From the NCBI GenBank assembly GCA_050084985.1, contig JBITNC010000001.1, positions 18,104,001-18,168,000 of the forward strand: a stretch of DNA of 64,000 nucleotides. The letters are read 5' to 3'. Of this stretch, positions 21,981 through 33,824 are shown piece after piece (position 1 is the stretch's first letter; each line of letters opens with the position of its first letter). Origin of the DNA: Nageia nagi (Eukaryota > Pinophyta). Made by a program: the position numbers and the translations under genes. Below the pieces are notes generated by a model, which was not told where the DNA came from, made no database searches, and was given only the letters and a program-made list of their open reading frames with translations.

Positions 21981-22559
21981 AAATTGCTTGTCCCCAAGCA
22001 ACTCAAGATAAATTGGCCCTTCTCTTTCCCATCCTGAAAAGTTGTAATGCAAATGAAAGAACAAGGAGAAAGAGTTCCAATTTTTTGCTGCAAGTGATGG
22101 CCAAAATATCTACCTCCATAGCTCCACAACCCAACGTCCAAGTCCTGAATGAAATCAAGGAGTGCTAGTGGGTTATCTTCTATCCAGGACTACATCACAT
22201 GATGGGAGGGAGAATTTGCAATTTCAGTAAGCATGAATACATACGTCCCAACATCCTAATGGTCTAAGTGGCTGAGTGGTTCACAAGGAAAAGTATGATG
22301 AAGTAATACCAAATCTCCAATCCCTCTATTTCTCATTTTAAGCAAGATGATGGATGATTTGTCCCAAAAAATTTTGTAGTAATATACTTGTAACAGGGAC
22401 ATATATGCCAAAGAGAAGTAAATCTAACAAGCAAGTATTATCACTTGTTTCCAATCTTCAATCAACCTCTAACTTATTATCCAGAAAAAGAACACTCTTA
22501 ACCAATTCGTTAGTGGATGAGCAAATGTGGGCATGTTACCTTGGGACTGGGTGATGTCT
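21981..22559 (-). other. Non-coding 3' internal region of the nested element
   Basis: No domain recognised between the protease and the polypurine tract. In an autonomous relative the pol domains would begin here. A 66-codon plus-strand open stretch (22354-22554) is antisense and without motif. Confidence 0.5.
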
Positions 22560-22639
22560 TGCATGGTAGTTCTGTTTGGGACATGAGGAATGATTCGATG
22601 TTGCTACTTTGGATCTTCTATTACTTCCAATCGATGGGC

Positions 22640-22990
22640 TTATGAAGTGGCCCTATTGCTACCCTGTAATCCTCTCATGATGACCTCCTTTCCATTTGCC
22701 AGGAACTTCATTTCCAAGGTGTCATAATTTGTCCTAATCTCCCCCAAATTTTTCAACCATTAAATTCCAAAGACCATGTGCAAGGTCCCTCCCATGGGAT
22801 ATACATAGAAATCACTTCTCATGGAGTAATTGTTGGTCTCAACTGGAAGTTATCTAATCACCTTATTGCAAAATGAGATCTGGTTGTTAGCATTGGCCAC
22901 ATTGAATCCTTCAAAAATGTCCATCCTTACTCCTTTCTTAGTAGCAAATAAAGCATCATTGAAGTTGTGATATGCCCCTCCATCGATAAG
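22640..22990 (-). pseudogene. Retropepsin-like protease of the nested element
   Basis: Minus-strand frame: TILIDGGAYHNFNDALFATKK (active-site D-G-G-A, a known variant in this gypsy group), then FEGFNVANAN, RSDFYVYPMGG, LHMVFGI, WLKNLGEI and MKFLANGKEV. This is the normal block order from flap to the ILG-like motif. Stops occur after NKVIR and after VFGI. It follows the zinc knuckle in the same polyprotein order as in plant gypsy gag-pro. Confidence 0.78.
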
Positions 22991-22999
22991 AATAGTCAC

Positions 23000-23310
23000 T
23001 TATTCTCCTAGAGCTCTTCCCTGAATGCGTAATGTGGGGCAATGGGGTGCTCCACTAATGGTGGCCAAGGTGCCATGAGTGGAAAACTCTTCCACAAATT
23101 CTAAAATGCTCCACAGATATGATTCAGGTTCCTCCATCTCCACTACCTCTACATAATTAAGTTGCACCTTCCCATTGCAGCGATGGCCTGGCTCCCATGA
23201 TCCTCTGCAGATAAAGCACATTTTCCTTCTTCTCATTTCAGAATGTGAGATCTCCTGATCCCTCTATGTCTACTCCAACGACCATGCATTTCTCCTTGAT
23301 GGAGATGTGA
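23000..23310 (-). pseudogene. Gag C-terminal region with CCHC-like zinc knuckle (nested element)
   Basis: The open frame 23000-23236 starts RRRKMCFICRGSWEPGHRCNGKVQ. It is a CFxC…GHxC knuckle that binds RNA in gag proteins, with the WEPGHxC spelling frequent in plant gypsy gag-pol. It ends just before the protease with one stop between. Confidence 0.75.
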
Positions 23311-23392
23311 GCCTTCCTTGGCTCCCATTCATTTTACTTGCTGGCATAATTTGTTGCTGGGGTGGCTACATCCTTCCTTGATTACTCTTTCC

Positions 23393-24060
23393 TTAGATCA
23401 AACTGGTTGATTCAAGTGCTACGACCCTTCTGATTGCCTCATCAAGATCATTTGGCTCAAATGCTTTGACAGATGCTTTGATATTTTCATTCAAACCCTC
23501 CATGAACATAGCCATCCTTCTAGCTTCTGACAGATCTAAAATCATAACAAAAATATTCATAAACTCATCTATATATTCTTCAATTGTACCTTTTTGTTGG
23601 ATCTTTGTGAGCTCATGGAAGTAACTTTCTTTAGTCTTCTTTTCAAAACGTTCTAGGAAGCTTTGGCAAAATTCATCAAAAGTTGAGATCTTGTCATGCC
23701 CCAACATTTTCAAACCATGGTGCCACCACTCATAGGCTCGTCCCTTCAGGGAGAGTGTGGCAAAATATATGGCCTCATCTTCTACCATGGAATTAAAAGA
23801 TAGATACGTTTGGAGCTAGTGAATCCATCCTCTTACCGAGATCCCCGCACCTCCATCAAATTTCTCCAATTGGATCTTCTGTAATGGCTCCTTAAAGATA
23901 GGTGGGCATCCTCCTTATCCTCCCTCCAATTGTCCATGAAATTCTTAGAAAGATATGATGTTTTTGTACTCTACTGGTTTGGTCGAGCCTCTCCCGATGT
24001 CTCTGATAGATCTCCTTTGGATCTTCCTCTTTTCTGAAAAGAGGCTTAGGTGGAATAGGT
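23393..24060 (-). pseudogene. Gag (Retrotrans_gag domain) of the nested element
   Basis: The open frame 23393-23788 (131 codons) contains the family core: EDEAIYFATLSLKGRAYEWW, FDEFCQSFLERF, YFHELTKIQQKGTIEEYIDEF and EARRMAMFMEGLNENIK. This is the capsid-like domain of Ty3/gypsy gag. Upstream in the same frame, past one stop (Gln-to-stop type), FKEPLQKIQLEKFDGG and VRGWIH precede it, so gag really begins near 24060 or further right. Only a handful of changes separate it from an open gag. Confidence 0.82.
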
Positions 24061-24380
24061 ATAGATTTTTGGTAACGAGATCTAGCCCTAGATGAGCTCT
24101 CTCCTTGGCCATTTCTATTCTCCCAGCTGGGTGGTGGAGTCTAGTTCCCTCTTTGGGATGTGAGTATCTGCAATTGCTCCGTCATCTTCCTTAATGCATC
24201 CAGGATGGCTAGTTGGAATCGACCATGTTCCCTTATCTGACTTCCTCCCACTCTTCAGATCCCTCCAGATCTATTATGTCTCTCTCCTCCAAGCTTAGCT
24301 GGTAATTAGGATCACTTCTTCCTCTTAAGTAGTAATTATGGATCTTGGGCAGCATGAGCTAATACAGGCTGGCAGGAAAA

Positions 24381-24395
24381 CTAGCTCTGATACCA
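24381..24395 (-). promoter_or_regulatory. Primer binding site of the nested element (initiator-Met tRNA type)
   Basis: Minus-strand TGGTATCAGAGCTAG, one base after the 5' LTR. Same tRNA type as in the host chromovirus. Confidence 0.85.
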
Positions 24396-24396
24396 C

Positions 24397-25709
24397 TATA
24401 ATATCCCCAAAACTCAAAAAATGCAATTTTTGTTAAAGTGTAATATTCCAAAGTTGAAATATCACTACTTAGGAATTTATATATATTTTTATATTTTTCT
24501 ATCTAGCTCAATTCAAATCGGATCTACAAATTGAACAAGAAATAGAGCTAGAAATGAATTTTATTCTTCAAAAGTTGGGACGTCCCAAATGGACAAGTAC
24601 AATACTCAAGGAAAAATACCCAAATGCTTAAGAAGGTGGATGTTTGCCCTCACAAGGTAGATTTGGATGATTTTGCCCTGCAAGTTCTTTAATCTCTTCT
24701 CCCCAATGCTGGACGAGCCTCCTCACACTGATTCGATTGGTCTGGATCTAGGACATGCCTCCTCACACTGATTTGGTAGGTTAGATCTAGATCTGGAATA
24801 TGGCCACACTGGTTGGATCTGGATCTACCCCACTGGTTGGATCTAGATCAGGGATTGAATAGTTCCACCACATTGGCTTGAACTATTCTAGTAACTCTAA
24901 TCTCTTCTCCCCAATGCTAGACGAGCCTCCTCACACTGATTTAGCTGGTCTAGATCTAGGATGTGCCTCCTTACACTAATTTGGCAAGTTAGATCTGGAT
25001 CTAGAATATGGTCACACTAGTTGGATCTGGATTTGCCCCACTGGTTGGATTTGGATTAGGGACAGAATAGTTCCACCACACTGGCTCGAACTATTTCGGT
25101 AACTCCACCTAACTGGCTCGAGCTACTCTAGCAACTCCACCTCACTGGCTCGAGTTACTATCCTAGCTTAGGTAAGAACTCCTCCACACTGGCTCGAGCT
25201 CTCCCACTAAGCTAGCTGGAAAGTTGCAACTCCACTAGCTGCTAACCCCCAAAAAGAGATAAACTCTGATGACCTTGCAGCATCCCCCAAATGATGCATC
25301 CCATCTCCTTTTATAACAAGATCTCTCATACCTTGGAATCACCCAAAGTGCAACATCCCTCTTTTGGTGTCTTGGGATGACAAATTAAATCATTTAGGGA
25401 CCCAGGAAGCCCAACGTCCCACAATGGTTGCCTAGAGATGCCAAATTACAAGATCAATGGCTCATAAATGCAATGTCCCATTATGAGAGACTAATATTGC
25501 ATGAATTACAAATAATTGAGCCAGATTAATTAAATACAATCCAAGGGTGAGTGCCTCAAGGGTCTCTTTAGCCTTGGTTACAGAAATAAATGCAAAATAT
25601 TAATAAAATACTCCTAAATTAATTTATTTTTGGTGTCTCCTCCTTTGCCATGAATGTCACACTCCAAGAGGAGAGAAAGTGCACATTTTACAAATTTGGG
25701 GACATTACA
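24397..25709 (-). repeat. 5' LTR of the nested gag-only element (1313 bp)
   Basis: TATAATATCCCC (TG mutated to TA) … GGGGACATTACA. Carries the 208-bp internal duplication (starts 24691 and 24899), so this predates insertion. Confidence 0.92.
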
Positions 25710-26220
25710 ATATACTAACAAGAGATTCATACAACATAATCCTCATTAAGCATTTCTAAGTTAATAATCAATTATAAAAAGCTTGAACACATTTTAAAAT
25801 TTCATGTTTCAACATATACGATAATGACATAGCTTCCATAAACTTATTACAAGACATTAATACATCATAAGGCTAATACACTTTAATGAATTTGGTAACT
25901 CATCATCATCATCTCGTAATAAAAATTAAATATAACATTGTTACTTATTAAGTCATTCTATGCCTTTTTGTGGAAACACATCCATAGATCTTCAAACAAC
26001 AAGCATCGAGCATCTCCATTATTCTTCAAATAATCAGCATTGACCATCGATCATTCTCTTGGAATTTGATGGTTGGATCGAGTACTAGGAGGGAGGAGGA
26101 TCAAGACAACCCTTTTTAAACTTGACCATTATGCAAATGAATTTAACTATATACCTCAAGAGAAATTATCTCCTTTCTTTAGTCAATGTACATTAAACTA
26201 TTATTTATTAATCCATCTTA

Positions 26221-27252
26221 AATAATTAAATCATTAACAATAAGGTCTTGGATACCTTAATAATTAATTAATAAAATTGATACTATTTGAATTATTTTAC
26301 TAAAAAATTATACCAATATCATAATCTCAAAACCATAGTTTATTTAATACAAGATTCTAAAGAGTTTTTGAATTACTTATTTAAAAATATTAAACATACT
26401 TATCACTTCATTAGATACTAATTAGTTTAATTGACAAACTTAGATAATAATAATAAAACATATTTTTATTACTTAATTTTTCTCCACTTTCACATGAATT
26501 TAATAATATTTCTTTACTAAATATCATATTAGGACTTTAATAAAATTCATGTTAAAATAAATTTATTAATCTCTAGCTAAAGGCATAAGGAGAAATATTT
26601 GACTAGTCTCTTTAAAATATCAAAAGATACATAATATAATTTGTACGTGAAATTTTCTACCCCTACATCTAAATAAAAATAAAAGAACATCTCACTCCTT
26701 TACTTTTTAAAGAAAATGACATGGTACCAACCTTTGAATAATTAAATCATTAACAATAAGGTCTTGGATACCTTAATAATTAATTAATAAAATTGATACT
26801 ATTTGAATTATTTTACTAAAAATTATACCAATATCATAATCTCAAAACCATAGTTTATTTAATACAAGATTCTAAAGAGTTTTTGAATTACTTATTTAAA
26901 AATATTAAACATACTTATCACTTCATTAGATACTAATTAGTTTAATTGACAAACTTAGATAATAATAATAAAACATATTTTTATTACTTAATTTTTCTCC
27001 ACTTTCACATGAATTTAATAATATTTCTTTACTAAATATCATATTAGGACTTTAATAAAATTCATGTTAAAATAAATTTATTAATCTCTAGCTAAAGGCA
27101 TAAGGAGAAATATTTGACTAGTCTCTTTAAAATATCAAAAGATACATAATATAATTTGTACGTGAAATTTTCTACCCCTACATCTAAATAAAAATAAAAG
27201 AACATCTCACTCCTTTACTTTTTAAAGAAAATGACATAGTACCAACCTTTGA
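26221..27252. repeat. 516-bp tandem duplication inside the chromovirus 3' LTR
   Basis: 26221-26736 is repeated almost perfectly at 26737-27252 (start AATAATTAAATC in both). The right LTR has only one copy (from about 35684). AATAA occurs at both breakpoints. The copies differ at only a few positions, far fewer than the two LTRs differ from each other. Confidence 0.93.
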
Positions 27253-28000
27253 ATAAAATAACCACTATGTCTCTTCAAAGGTTACAACATTTCAATCAAC
27301 AATTAACAAAATTTTATCATTATAATAAACATCATATTAAGAATTTAATAAAATTTATGTCATTTATTAAACTTTAGCTAAAAGCATAAGGAGAGACATT
27401 TGACTATTCTCTTCAAAATATCATAATATAATTTATACGTGAGGTTTTCCACTCCTACATCTAAATAAAAAAAGAATAACAAAAGAAAATCCCACTCCTT
27501 TCTTTTTTTAAAGAAAATGACATGGTACCAACTTTTAAATGAAATGACCATTATGTCTCTTCAAATGCTACAACACTTTAATCAATAATTAATTATATGA
27601 AACTTTATCAAATATTTTAATAAACATCATATTAAAAATTTAATAAAATTTATGTCAAAATAAATTCATTAAATTCTAACTAAAGGCATAAGGGGGATAT
27701 TTGACTAATCTCTTTAAAATATCATAATAAAATTTGTACATAATTTGTTTTTCACCTCCATATCTAAATAAAAAAAGAATAACAAAAGAAAATCCCACTC
27801 CTTTACTTTTTAAAGAATATGGCATGGTAACAATATGTAAATAAATGAACCATTATGTCTCTGCAAATGGTTCAACAGTTATAACAACCATTAATTCTAT
27901 GAAACTTTACCAAACATTATAATAAATATCATATTAAATATCTTAAAATAAGACTACCTTAATAAAATAAAATAAAAATGTAAAAGAATGCACCTTGACT
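27243..28000. repeat. Degenerate ~290-bp repeat array within the chromovirus LTR
   Basis: The block 'accaacctttgaataaaataacca…tatgtctct' recurs at about 27243, 27528 and 27829 (spacings 285 and 301). In the right LTR it recurs at about 36187, 36474 and 36772 (287 and 298). Each is followed by a 'taaaggcataagg', 'atttgacta' and 'tcccactcc' series. It was present before insertion because both LTRs have it. Confidence 0.8.
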
Positions 28001-28130
28001 TGAAGAGGAAAGAGAAACTTCTTTTCTTCACATAACTCTGCACCAAGCTTGAGAATAACCAAAATAAAATGAAAATAGAAAGAGATAGATAGGTAGTTGT
28101 TGTTGGTTTTTTTCCAATGCTCTACTCCTT

Positions 28131-28138
28131 TGTTTATA
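28131..28138 (-). promoter_or_regulatory. TATA-like element of the 3' LTR
   Basis: Minus-strand TATAAACA, about 830 bp inside the LTR. The same place in the right LTR (37071-37078) reads TATAAATA, so this copy has a weakened box. Confidence 0.5.
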
Positions 28139-28970
28139 GCTAAAGGGGATCAAATGTGTCCAAATGGATGTCTCCTCGCACCCTCAATAATTTTGGGTTA
28201 GGTTTGCTTAAAGTTGGAAATGATGGTATTGGCACTTAATACTTTGGAATCTTTTTCATTAGCTAACAATTTAGTGCCAACTCTTATCCACACCTAACAC
28301 AAAAATACAAAATTAAGTAGGGTCATTTCTCTATTATTTTTCTAGCTATTAAATATCATGTCATACCACAAAGAGACCATAGTCTCTATCTAATAGTGTT
28401 TTTACTATTATCCCTATGTGGCAATAGTATGGACACTCATATTCAACTTTTACCCCATTAAATTTATTTTTCTAACCTTATAATAATTTTCAAATTTAAC
28501 GAAAGGTATATCCCCTTTTTCCCTCCATTTCAAAAATTAATTTTAGAAAATACCAAATAAGGGAAAACACATCTTTACCTGTGACGATCACCTCGTCCTA
28601 CAAAGTAAGGTTAATCCATAAATATTTGCAAACATATTTTCATCAAGAATTCAACAATCACAACAATTATTCTATATGCATCTACATGATTTACGATGGT
28701 CATAGGGTGTGTTAGCAAATCAACGCCAATCATTTTCTCCCCTTATCCTTTCATTCTCATCACCAATTCACCTTTGGTTTATAGGGTCTTTGGGTTGCTT
28801 CTCCACTCTATTACCTGTGTCAAAACATCTTAAATCCAACATCAAATTAACACAATGATATATATTCACATATCAAACTTGTCATTACCATAGTATTATG
28901 CAAACATAATTCATTCAAATCCTCAATAGTACTTGAGGTCAAATACTATCTTGAGGTGGGTCATGACATA

Positions 28971-28985
28971 CACCCCCTCTTAAAA
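28971..28985 (-). promoter_or_regulatory. Polypurine tract of the chromovirus
   Basis: Minus strand TTTTAAGAGGGGGTG immediately before the 3' LTR start TGTCATGACCC. Confidence 0.75.
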
Positions 28986-29069
28986 GGAACACAGTCTCAT
29001 GTGTTTTTACATATAAACACAAACTTATAAATATTTCATAGACTTATTTAAATAAATATATATGAAAAT

Positions 29070-29226
29070 TATCTTTTCATAGTAGTTGTATCTTCCCATG
29101 TAGAAAATGACTCAGAGTATTTATCCCATTGAACTAGACATTCATTAATTTCTATATTTCTTAGCTTCTTAGTCTTAAAAGTTAAGATCTTAAAAGGAAG
29201 TACTTCAATGGCATGAGGGTCCAGCA
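29070..29226 (-). pseudogene. Chromodomain-like tail of the integrase
   Basis: After a stop following DPSHILDFSKL the same frame continues LDPHAIEVLPFKIL, TKKLRNIEINECLVQWDKYSESFSTWED. The LRN.EI..CLVQW…STWE pattern matches the degenerate (CR-type) chromodomain of Tekay/Del integrases (family: LRNKEIPLVKVLWRNH..EEATWE). This tail is thought to direct integration to heterochromatin. Confidence 0.7.
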
Positions 29227-29227
29227 T

Positions 29228-30345
29228 CTACAATTTAGAGAAATCCAAAATATGAGAAGGGTCAGCAACATATTTTTGTAACAAGGAGACATGAAATACA
29301 TCATGTATTTTGTACAAACTTGGTGGCGAGGCAAGTTTATAGGCTATTGGACTCTTCTTTTTTACAATTTCAAAAAGACCAACAAATTGAGAATCCAATT
29401 TAGTTGACTTTATGGTACTTTTCATGGGTCAAACTCGTAAAAATACCTTATCACCCATGGAAAATTCTTGAGGAGTTCTTTTAATATCAGCATAACTCTT
29501 TTGTTGATCCATAGCTTCTTTCAACTTTTATTGAATTGACTTGAACTACACCTCCATTTGCTTTAACATTTTCGGTTGGATCATCACTTCATCCTCCCAA
29601 TTATCCCATGTCAAAGGAGTTTTGCATCTCCTTCCATATAGTGCTTTGAAAGGAGCCATTCTTAAAAATGAATGATAGCCATTATTATATGCAAACTCAA
29701 CCAAATAAAGATAATCTTCCCATTTGGTCTTTTGTTCCATGCAATACATTCTAAGCATGTCCTTAAGGACTCTATTCACATGTTCTATTTGTCTGTCTAT
29801 TTTTGGATGATAAGATAAGCTCATATTTAACTTTGTACCTAATGCCTTATGTAATGATTTCTAGAATAATAAAGTGAATTTAGAATCCCTATCTGAGATT
29901 ATCACTTCAAGAAATCCATGTAATCTAAAAATTTCATGTGCAAACTTATTAACTACTGCAAGGGCATCATCTATGGTGTTACTAGGTATAAAATGAGCAA
30001 CCTTGGTTAACTTATCAACCACAACTAATATGGAGTAATGATGAACTCTGGTTTTTGGCAAACTGACTATGAAATCCATTGAAATCACTTACCATTTCTA
30101 TGTTGATATATCATGGGGGTATAAATATCCACCTAGATGTTGATGTTTTACTTTCACTTTTTGACATTCCAAGCATCTTGTCACAAATTTTGCTATATCC
30201 TTCTTCATTCCATCCTAGTAGAAATTCTTTTTTAGATCTTCTCACATCTTTGTACCTTTTAGATGTGCTGCATATGGGGGACGATAGGCTTCTTATAGGA
30301 TTAAATTTCTTAAATCTTCTTTTTTTGGGATGATTAATCTATCTC
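29228..30345 (-). pseudogene. Integrase of the chromovirus
   Basis: Three open blocks. 29861-30088 holds MISMDFIVSLPKT (first catalytic Asp), VVVDKLTKVAHFIP, and VIISDRDSKFT (second Asp). 29546-29824 holds SLSYHPKIDRQIEHVNRVL (catalytic Glu retained), WEDYLYLVEFAYNN and PFKALYGRRCKTPL. 29228-29425 holds the C-terminal FVGLFEIVKK and HDVFHVSLLQKYV block. The zinc-binding N-terminal part lies at about 30100-30345 with stops. All three DDE residues survive although the frame is broken between blocks. Plus-strand open stretches here are antisense. Confidence 0.88.
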
Positions 30346-30489
30346 TAAAATACAACATCCCATATTTTTCAATGATTAAGGATTACCCTTTTCTATTATT
30401 TCCTTAATATATTTACAGTATGAATCCTCTTGTTGTAATACTCTCACTTGATCAAACAAGTTTAATTAACTTCTTATCATGGCATTTAC

Positions 30490-31660
30490 ATGTCTTCTTT
30501 GACTTAATGCATCTGCCACCTTATTTTTTTTACCCTTGATATACTCAATACCAAAATCATATTCGATGAAGAATTCCATCCATCACCTTTATCTAGCATT
30601 TAAGTTAGATTGAGTCAACAAGTATTTCAAACTTTAATGATCTATTTCCAATCTGAAAGGTTTTTCTAACAAGTAATGTCTCCACATATTTAGTGCATGC
30701 ACTACAGCTACTAGCTCAAGATTATGTGTAGCATAATTCAACGCATGAAGTTTTAACTTTTTGGATTCATATGCTATAGGATTTTCATTTTATGATAGTA
30801 CTCCACCCAAACCTTCTAATGATGCATCTGTACACACTACAAAGTCATCGTGTGGGTCAAGGATAGTGAGAATTGGTGTAGAGGTAAGCTTTTCCTTCAG
30901 AGTTATGAAAGCTTTTTCTCACTTCTCCATCCACTTAAACACTTTATTTTTTTCTATATACTGGTGATAGGATTTGCTATCTTTGAAAAATCCTTAACAA
31001 ATCTTCTATAATATCCAACTAATCCCATGAAACTTCTTATCTCAATCACATTGGTTGGTGTAGGCCAACTCATTATTGCTTCTACCTTTTTAGGGTCAAT
31101 TGATATTCCTTTGGCAAATATAATGTGACCTAAATACTAAATGTGAGAAACATAAAAATCACACTTAGATAATTTACCATATAGCTGATGTCATCTCAAA
31201 ACTTTTAAGGCTAATCTCAAATGATGGTTATGCTCCTCTTCATTCCTTTAGTATATGAGGATATCATCTAAAAAGATTAGCATAAATTTTTCTAAGTATT
31301 CTTGGTAAACATTGTTCATCAGATTCATGAATGTTGCAGGACCATTTGTTAATCTGAATGGTAAGAACACAAACTCATAATGCCCATACCAAGTTTTGAA
31401 GGCTATTTTATAGGTATCTGATTCTTTTATCCTTAATTAGTGATAACCTGATCTCAAATCTATCTTAGAAAAGATAGTAGCATCTTTGAGCTGGTCAAAC
31501 AAGTCATGGATTCTAGGTAGAGGATACCTATTCTTGATGGTTACCTTGTTCAACATCCTATAGTCAATACATAATCTTAGTGTTCCATCCTTCTTTTTGA
31601 AAAATAATACAGGAGCACCCCAGGGTGATACACTAGGTTTTATCAATCTAAAAGATCTTG
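30490..31660 (-). pseudogene. Reverse transcriptase and RNase H of the chromovirus
   Basis: RT starts in the open block 31437-31646: [43 protein letters not shown] and [11 protein letters not shown]. After a stop the palm continues; the catalytic motif FLDDIL is intact at about 31258-31274 with PATFMNLMN before it. The RNase H part has KAFITLKEKLTSTPIL, VCTDASLEGLGGVL, HALNYATHNLELVAVVHAL and KGKKNKVADALS (30500-30960). Strong family match, at least ten stops. Confidence 0.88.
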
Positions 31661-31979
31661 TAACTGTACTTTTTAACTCCTACATCTCAATGGTGTTCAT
31701 TCTATATGGAGTTCTAGACATAGGTTTAGCTCCTAGTACTAGATCTATTGAGAAGTCAAATTCTCATTTTACGGGTAGACCTGGTAATTCTTTGGGAAAT
31801 ACATCCTTATACTTTCTCAACATAAGATATTTGTTTAACATTTCTACCTCTTTATCCTCTTCTTCAACTTCTTTAACCTTAACTACAAAGATTATTTCCC
31901 TTTTTCTAATACTTTTTCTCATTTGCATGGCTATGACCAAGTAAGGTTCAAATGGCCCTTGATCACTGAACACCCTATG

Positions 31980-32300
31980 TTAATTTTGATATAAATTGGT
32001 ATATTCCATCCATCTCTCTAGAAAATTAATCAAGGCCTTATATGCCATTAACCAATCCATCCCTAGGATAGTATCATAGGAAACTAAAAGAACCACATAT
32101 AAATCCCACTCAATAAATCCCTTGGGTAACTCGATCTCAACATTCCTAAAACATTGTTTGATATAACACTTTTGAACAGACCCAAACTCTACTTGCCATC
32201 CATTTTTCAAACATTTTGGTACCTTAATCATGTCTTTAACTAAAGAATTTGAAATGAAACTATCCGTTGCACCATAATCTATCAAAAATTTAAAAGATTT
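31980..32300 (-). pseudogene. Aspartic protease of the chromovirus
   Basis: KFLIDYGATDSFISNSLV (active site D-Y-G-A where D-S/T-G-A is normal), CYIKQCFRNVEIELP, EWDLYVVLLVSYDTILGMDWL (flap and ILGMDWL motifs). An open stretch of 101 codons ends at a stop where the RT linker should begin. Confidence 0.8.
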
Positions 32301-32329
32301 TCTAGAAATTTTACCTAAGATTTGAAGAG

Positions 32330-33200
32330 GTGTAGCTTGTCCTCAAGCTTGCCCCATTCCAATCGCTACAAAAATTCGATGATCCTTTGGTGGGTCTATC
32401 TTTAAAGGGCATTGATTTGCATAGCGTGCTCCACCATAGTTCCAACATCCATCCCATGGAGCTTTCTTTTGCTTTGAATATTATCCTTAGGTACATATTG
32501 GTTATTTATTTGCTCATAAAAATTAGAGTTTGGATCCCTAATTCCATGATTCCTATTCCCATGGTTTTGATTTTATCTTTTGAAATGTTGATTCTTGTTA
32601 TGAAAACCCTTCTTTTTGAAACCCTTATTCCCAAGTTGTTTCTTCTCAAACCTTTGAAAAATTCCATCCTTATGATTCTAATTAATCTATCTATTACCAT
32701 TATGTAGAGCTTGTTGCTTAGCACCTCTATTCCTATGCAAAGGTTCCTTATCTTTTTCATCTAGTACATAATTCATGAGGTTTTTTGTTATGTACAAGTT
32801 ACCTTTTGCTCTTTTATCCAAATCTTAAGCTTGTTTCAATGTCTTAGGGTTTAGGACATTGACCACAATCTTGATCTTGAATCCAACCCCATAAGGAATC
32901 AGTGAACCTTCAATTGATTTTTATCATCTAGAACATACTTAAGAAGTTTGATAAACTTTTGGTGATAGGTTTGCACACTCATGGAACCTTGTTAAAGTGT
33001 ATAATATTCCTCATATTTCTTATCAAAATAGACCTAAGGGATAAATCTCTTTCAAAATTCTTCCATGAATTCTAACTACTTCAAATACTAGATTCTATGC
33101 TCAACTTTGTAGACATTCCACCATTTGAGAGCAATATCTTAAAAGTTGTAGGTAGCCCACATGGTTTTAGTTTCTAGTGATAGATTTTTCATTGAAAAGT
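32330..33200 (-). pseudogene. Gag of the chromovirus
   Basis: The frame shows EFMEEF, KRFIP, KKYEEYYTLQQGSMSVQTYHQKF and LLKYVLDDKN (32900-33090), i.e. the Retrotrans_gag core (family: F…F..K.FP…K..EF..L.QG.MSV.EY..KF). A zinc knuckle follows near 32420 as CWNYGGARYANQCP. The second Cys has become Tyr and the His has become Arg, so zinc binding would be lost. Confidence 0.75.
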
Positions 33201-33811
33201 AAGTTTTAGCCTCCTCTAACCATACTTTAGCATGCTCACCTTCTTGATTTCCATTAAACTTGGGTATTTGAGCTTTCTTCAAATCAGATGCAAGTTCTTG
33301 TTCAATCCTTACCTAAATCTGGTTATTCAATCCACCTGATCTTGCTTGAGCTAGAAGAACTAGATCATATTCTTGACTTGGAGAATCAACTCTCTGACTC
33401 AGTAGGTTGTTTATAAATTCTTATTGCTTTTCTACTTGCTCTTGGAGTCTTGTGATGGTTTTTTTCTCCTTTATTTATTTAATTGGGATGACTATAAGAA
33501 CCTTTAGTATTATTTGTAAGAACTTGCTTATTGGAATTCCTCATTATTATTCTTCTAAAATTTTTCCCCCTAATATTTGCATTTTAGCCCCTAAGATTTC
33601 TTTAGTTTACATTGGTGTTGGCATTCATGAGAAGGCTATTCATGGCACCTTGTTGTAGGTTGCTTGAAGCTCTAGTTACACATCTTATGATTGCCATAAT
33701 TTGAGTCAACCAAATGGTATTGTTATTAGGCTCATGCATACTCAATCTAGACTTCCTAAATATTTACAACAAAAGAGTCATGGACTGTAAGCCTGAGAGT
33801 TTGAACTTGAT

Positions 33812-33823
33812 GCTCTGATACCA
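33812..33823 (-). promoter_or_regulatory. Primer binding site of the chromovirus (initiator-Met tRNA type)
   Basis: Minus-strand TGGTATCAGAGC one base downstream of the 5' LTR end …TTACA. Confidence 0.9.
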
Positions 33824-33824
33824 A

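Larger units (their letters stand above)
20630..25709 (-). mobile_element. Nested gag-only LTR retrotransposon (TR-GAG-like), minus strand
   Basis: Inserted in the chromovirus LTR with ATATA duplication (20625-20629 and 25710-25714). The intact target reads across in the other LTR near 35180. LTRs of 1337 and 1313 bp flank a 2.43-kb interior with PBS (24381-24395), gag, CCHC-type zinc knuckle, retropepsin and polypurine tract, but no reverse transcriptase, RNase H or integrase. This matches non-autonomous terminal-repeat elements with a GAG domain, which must borrow pol from a relative. The gag and protease are gypsy-type. About 18 differences in the last ~490 bp of the LTRs, mostly transitions, make it the youngest insertion in the window. 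Confidence 0.9.
19263..28968 (-). repeat. 3' LTR of the chromovirus (left), interrupted
   Basis: Plus-strand edge TGTAATGC…; opposite edge …GGGTCATGACA at 28968, directly next to the polypurine tract. Without the 5.08-kb nested element and its duplicated ATATA, and without the extra 516-bp copy, about 4.1 kb remains, matching the right LTR. Confidence 0.92.

Noticed and set aside
30079-30333. Plus-strand open frames inside the chromovirus (also 30761-30967, 31597-31944, 32387-32707, 33407-33658)
   Set aside because: Antisense to clear gag, protease, RT or integrase blocks on the minus strand, and they have no motifs of their own.
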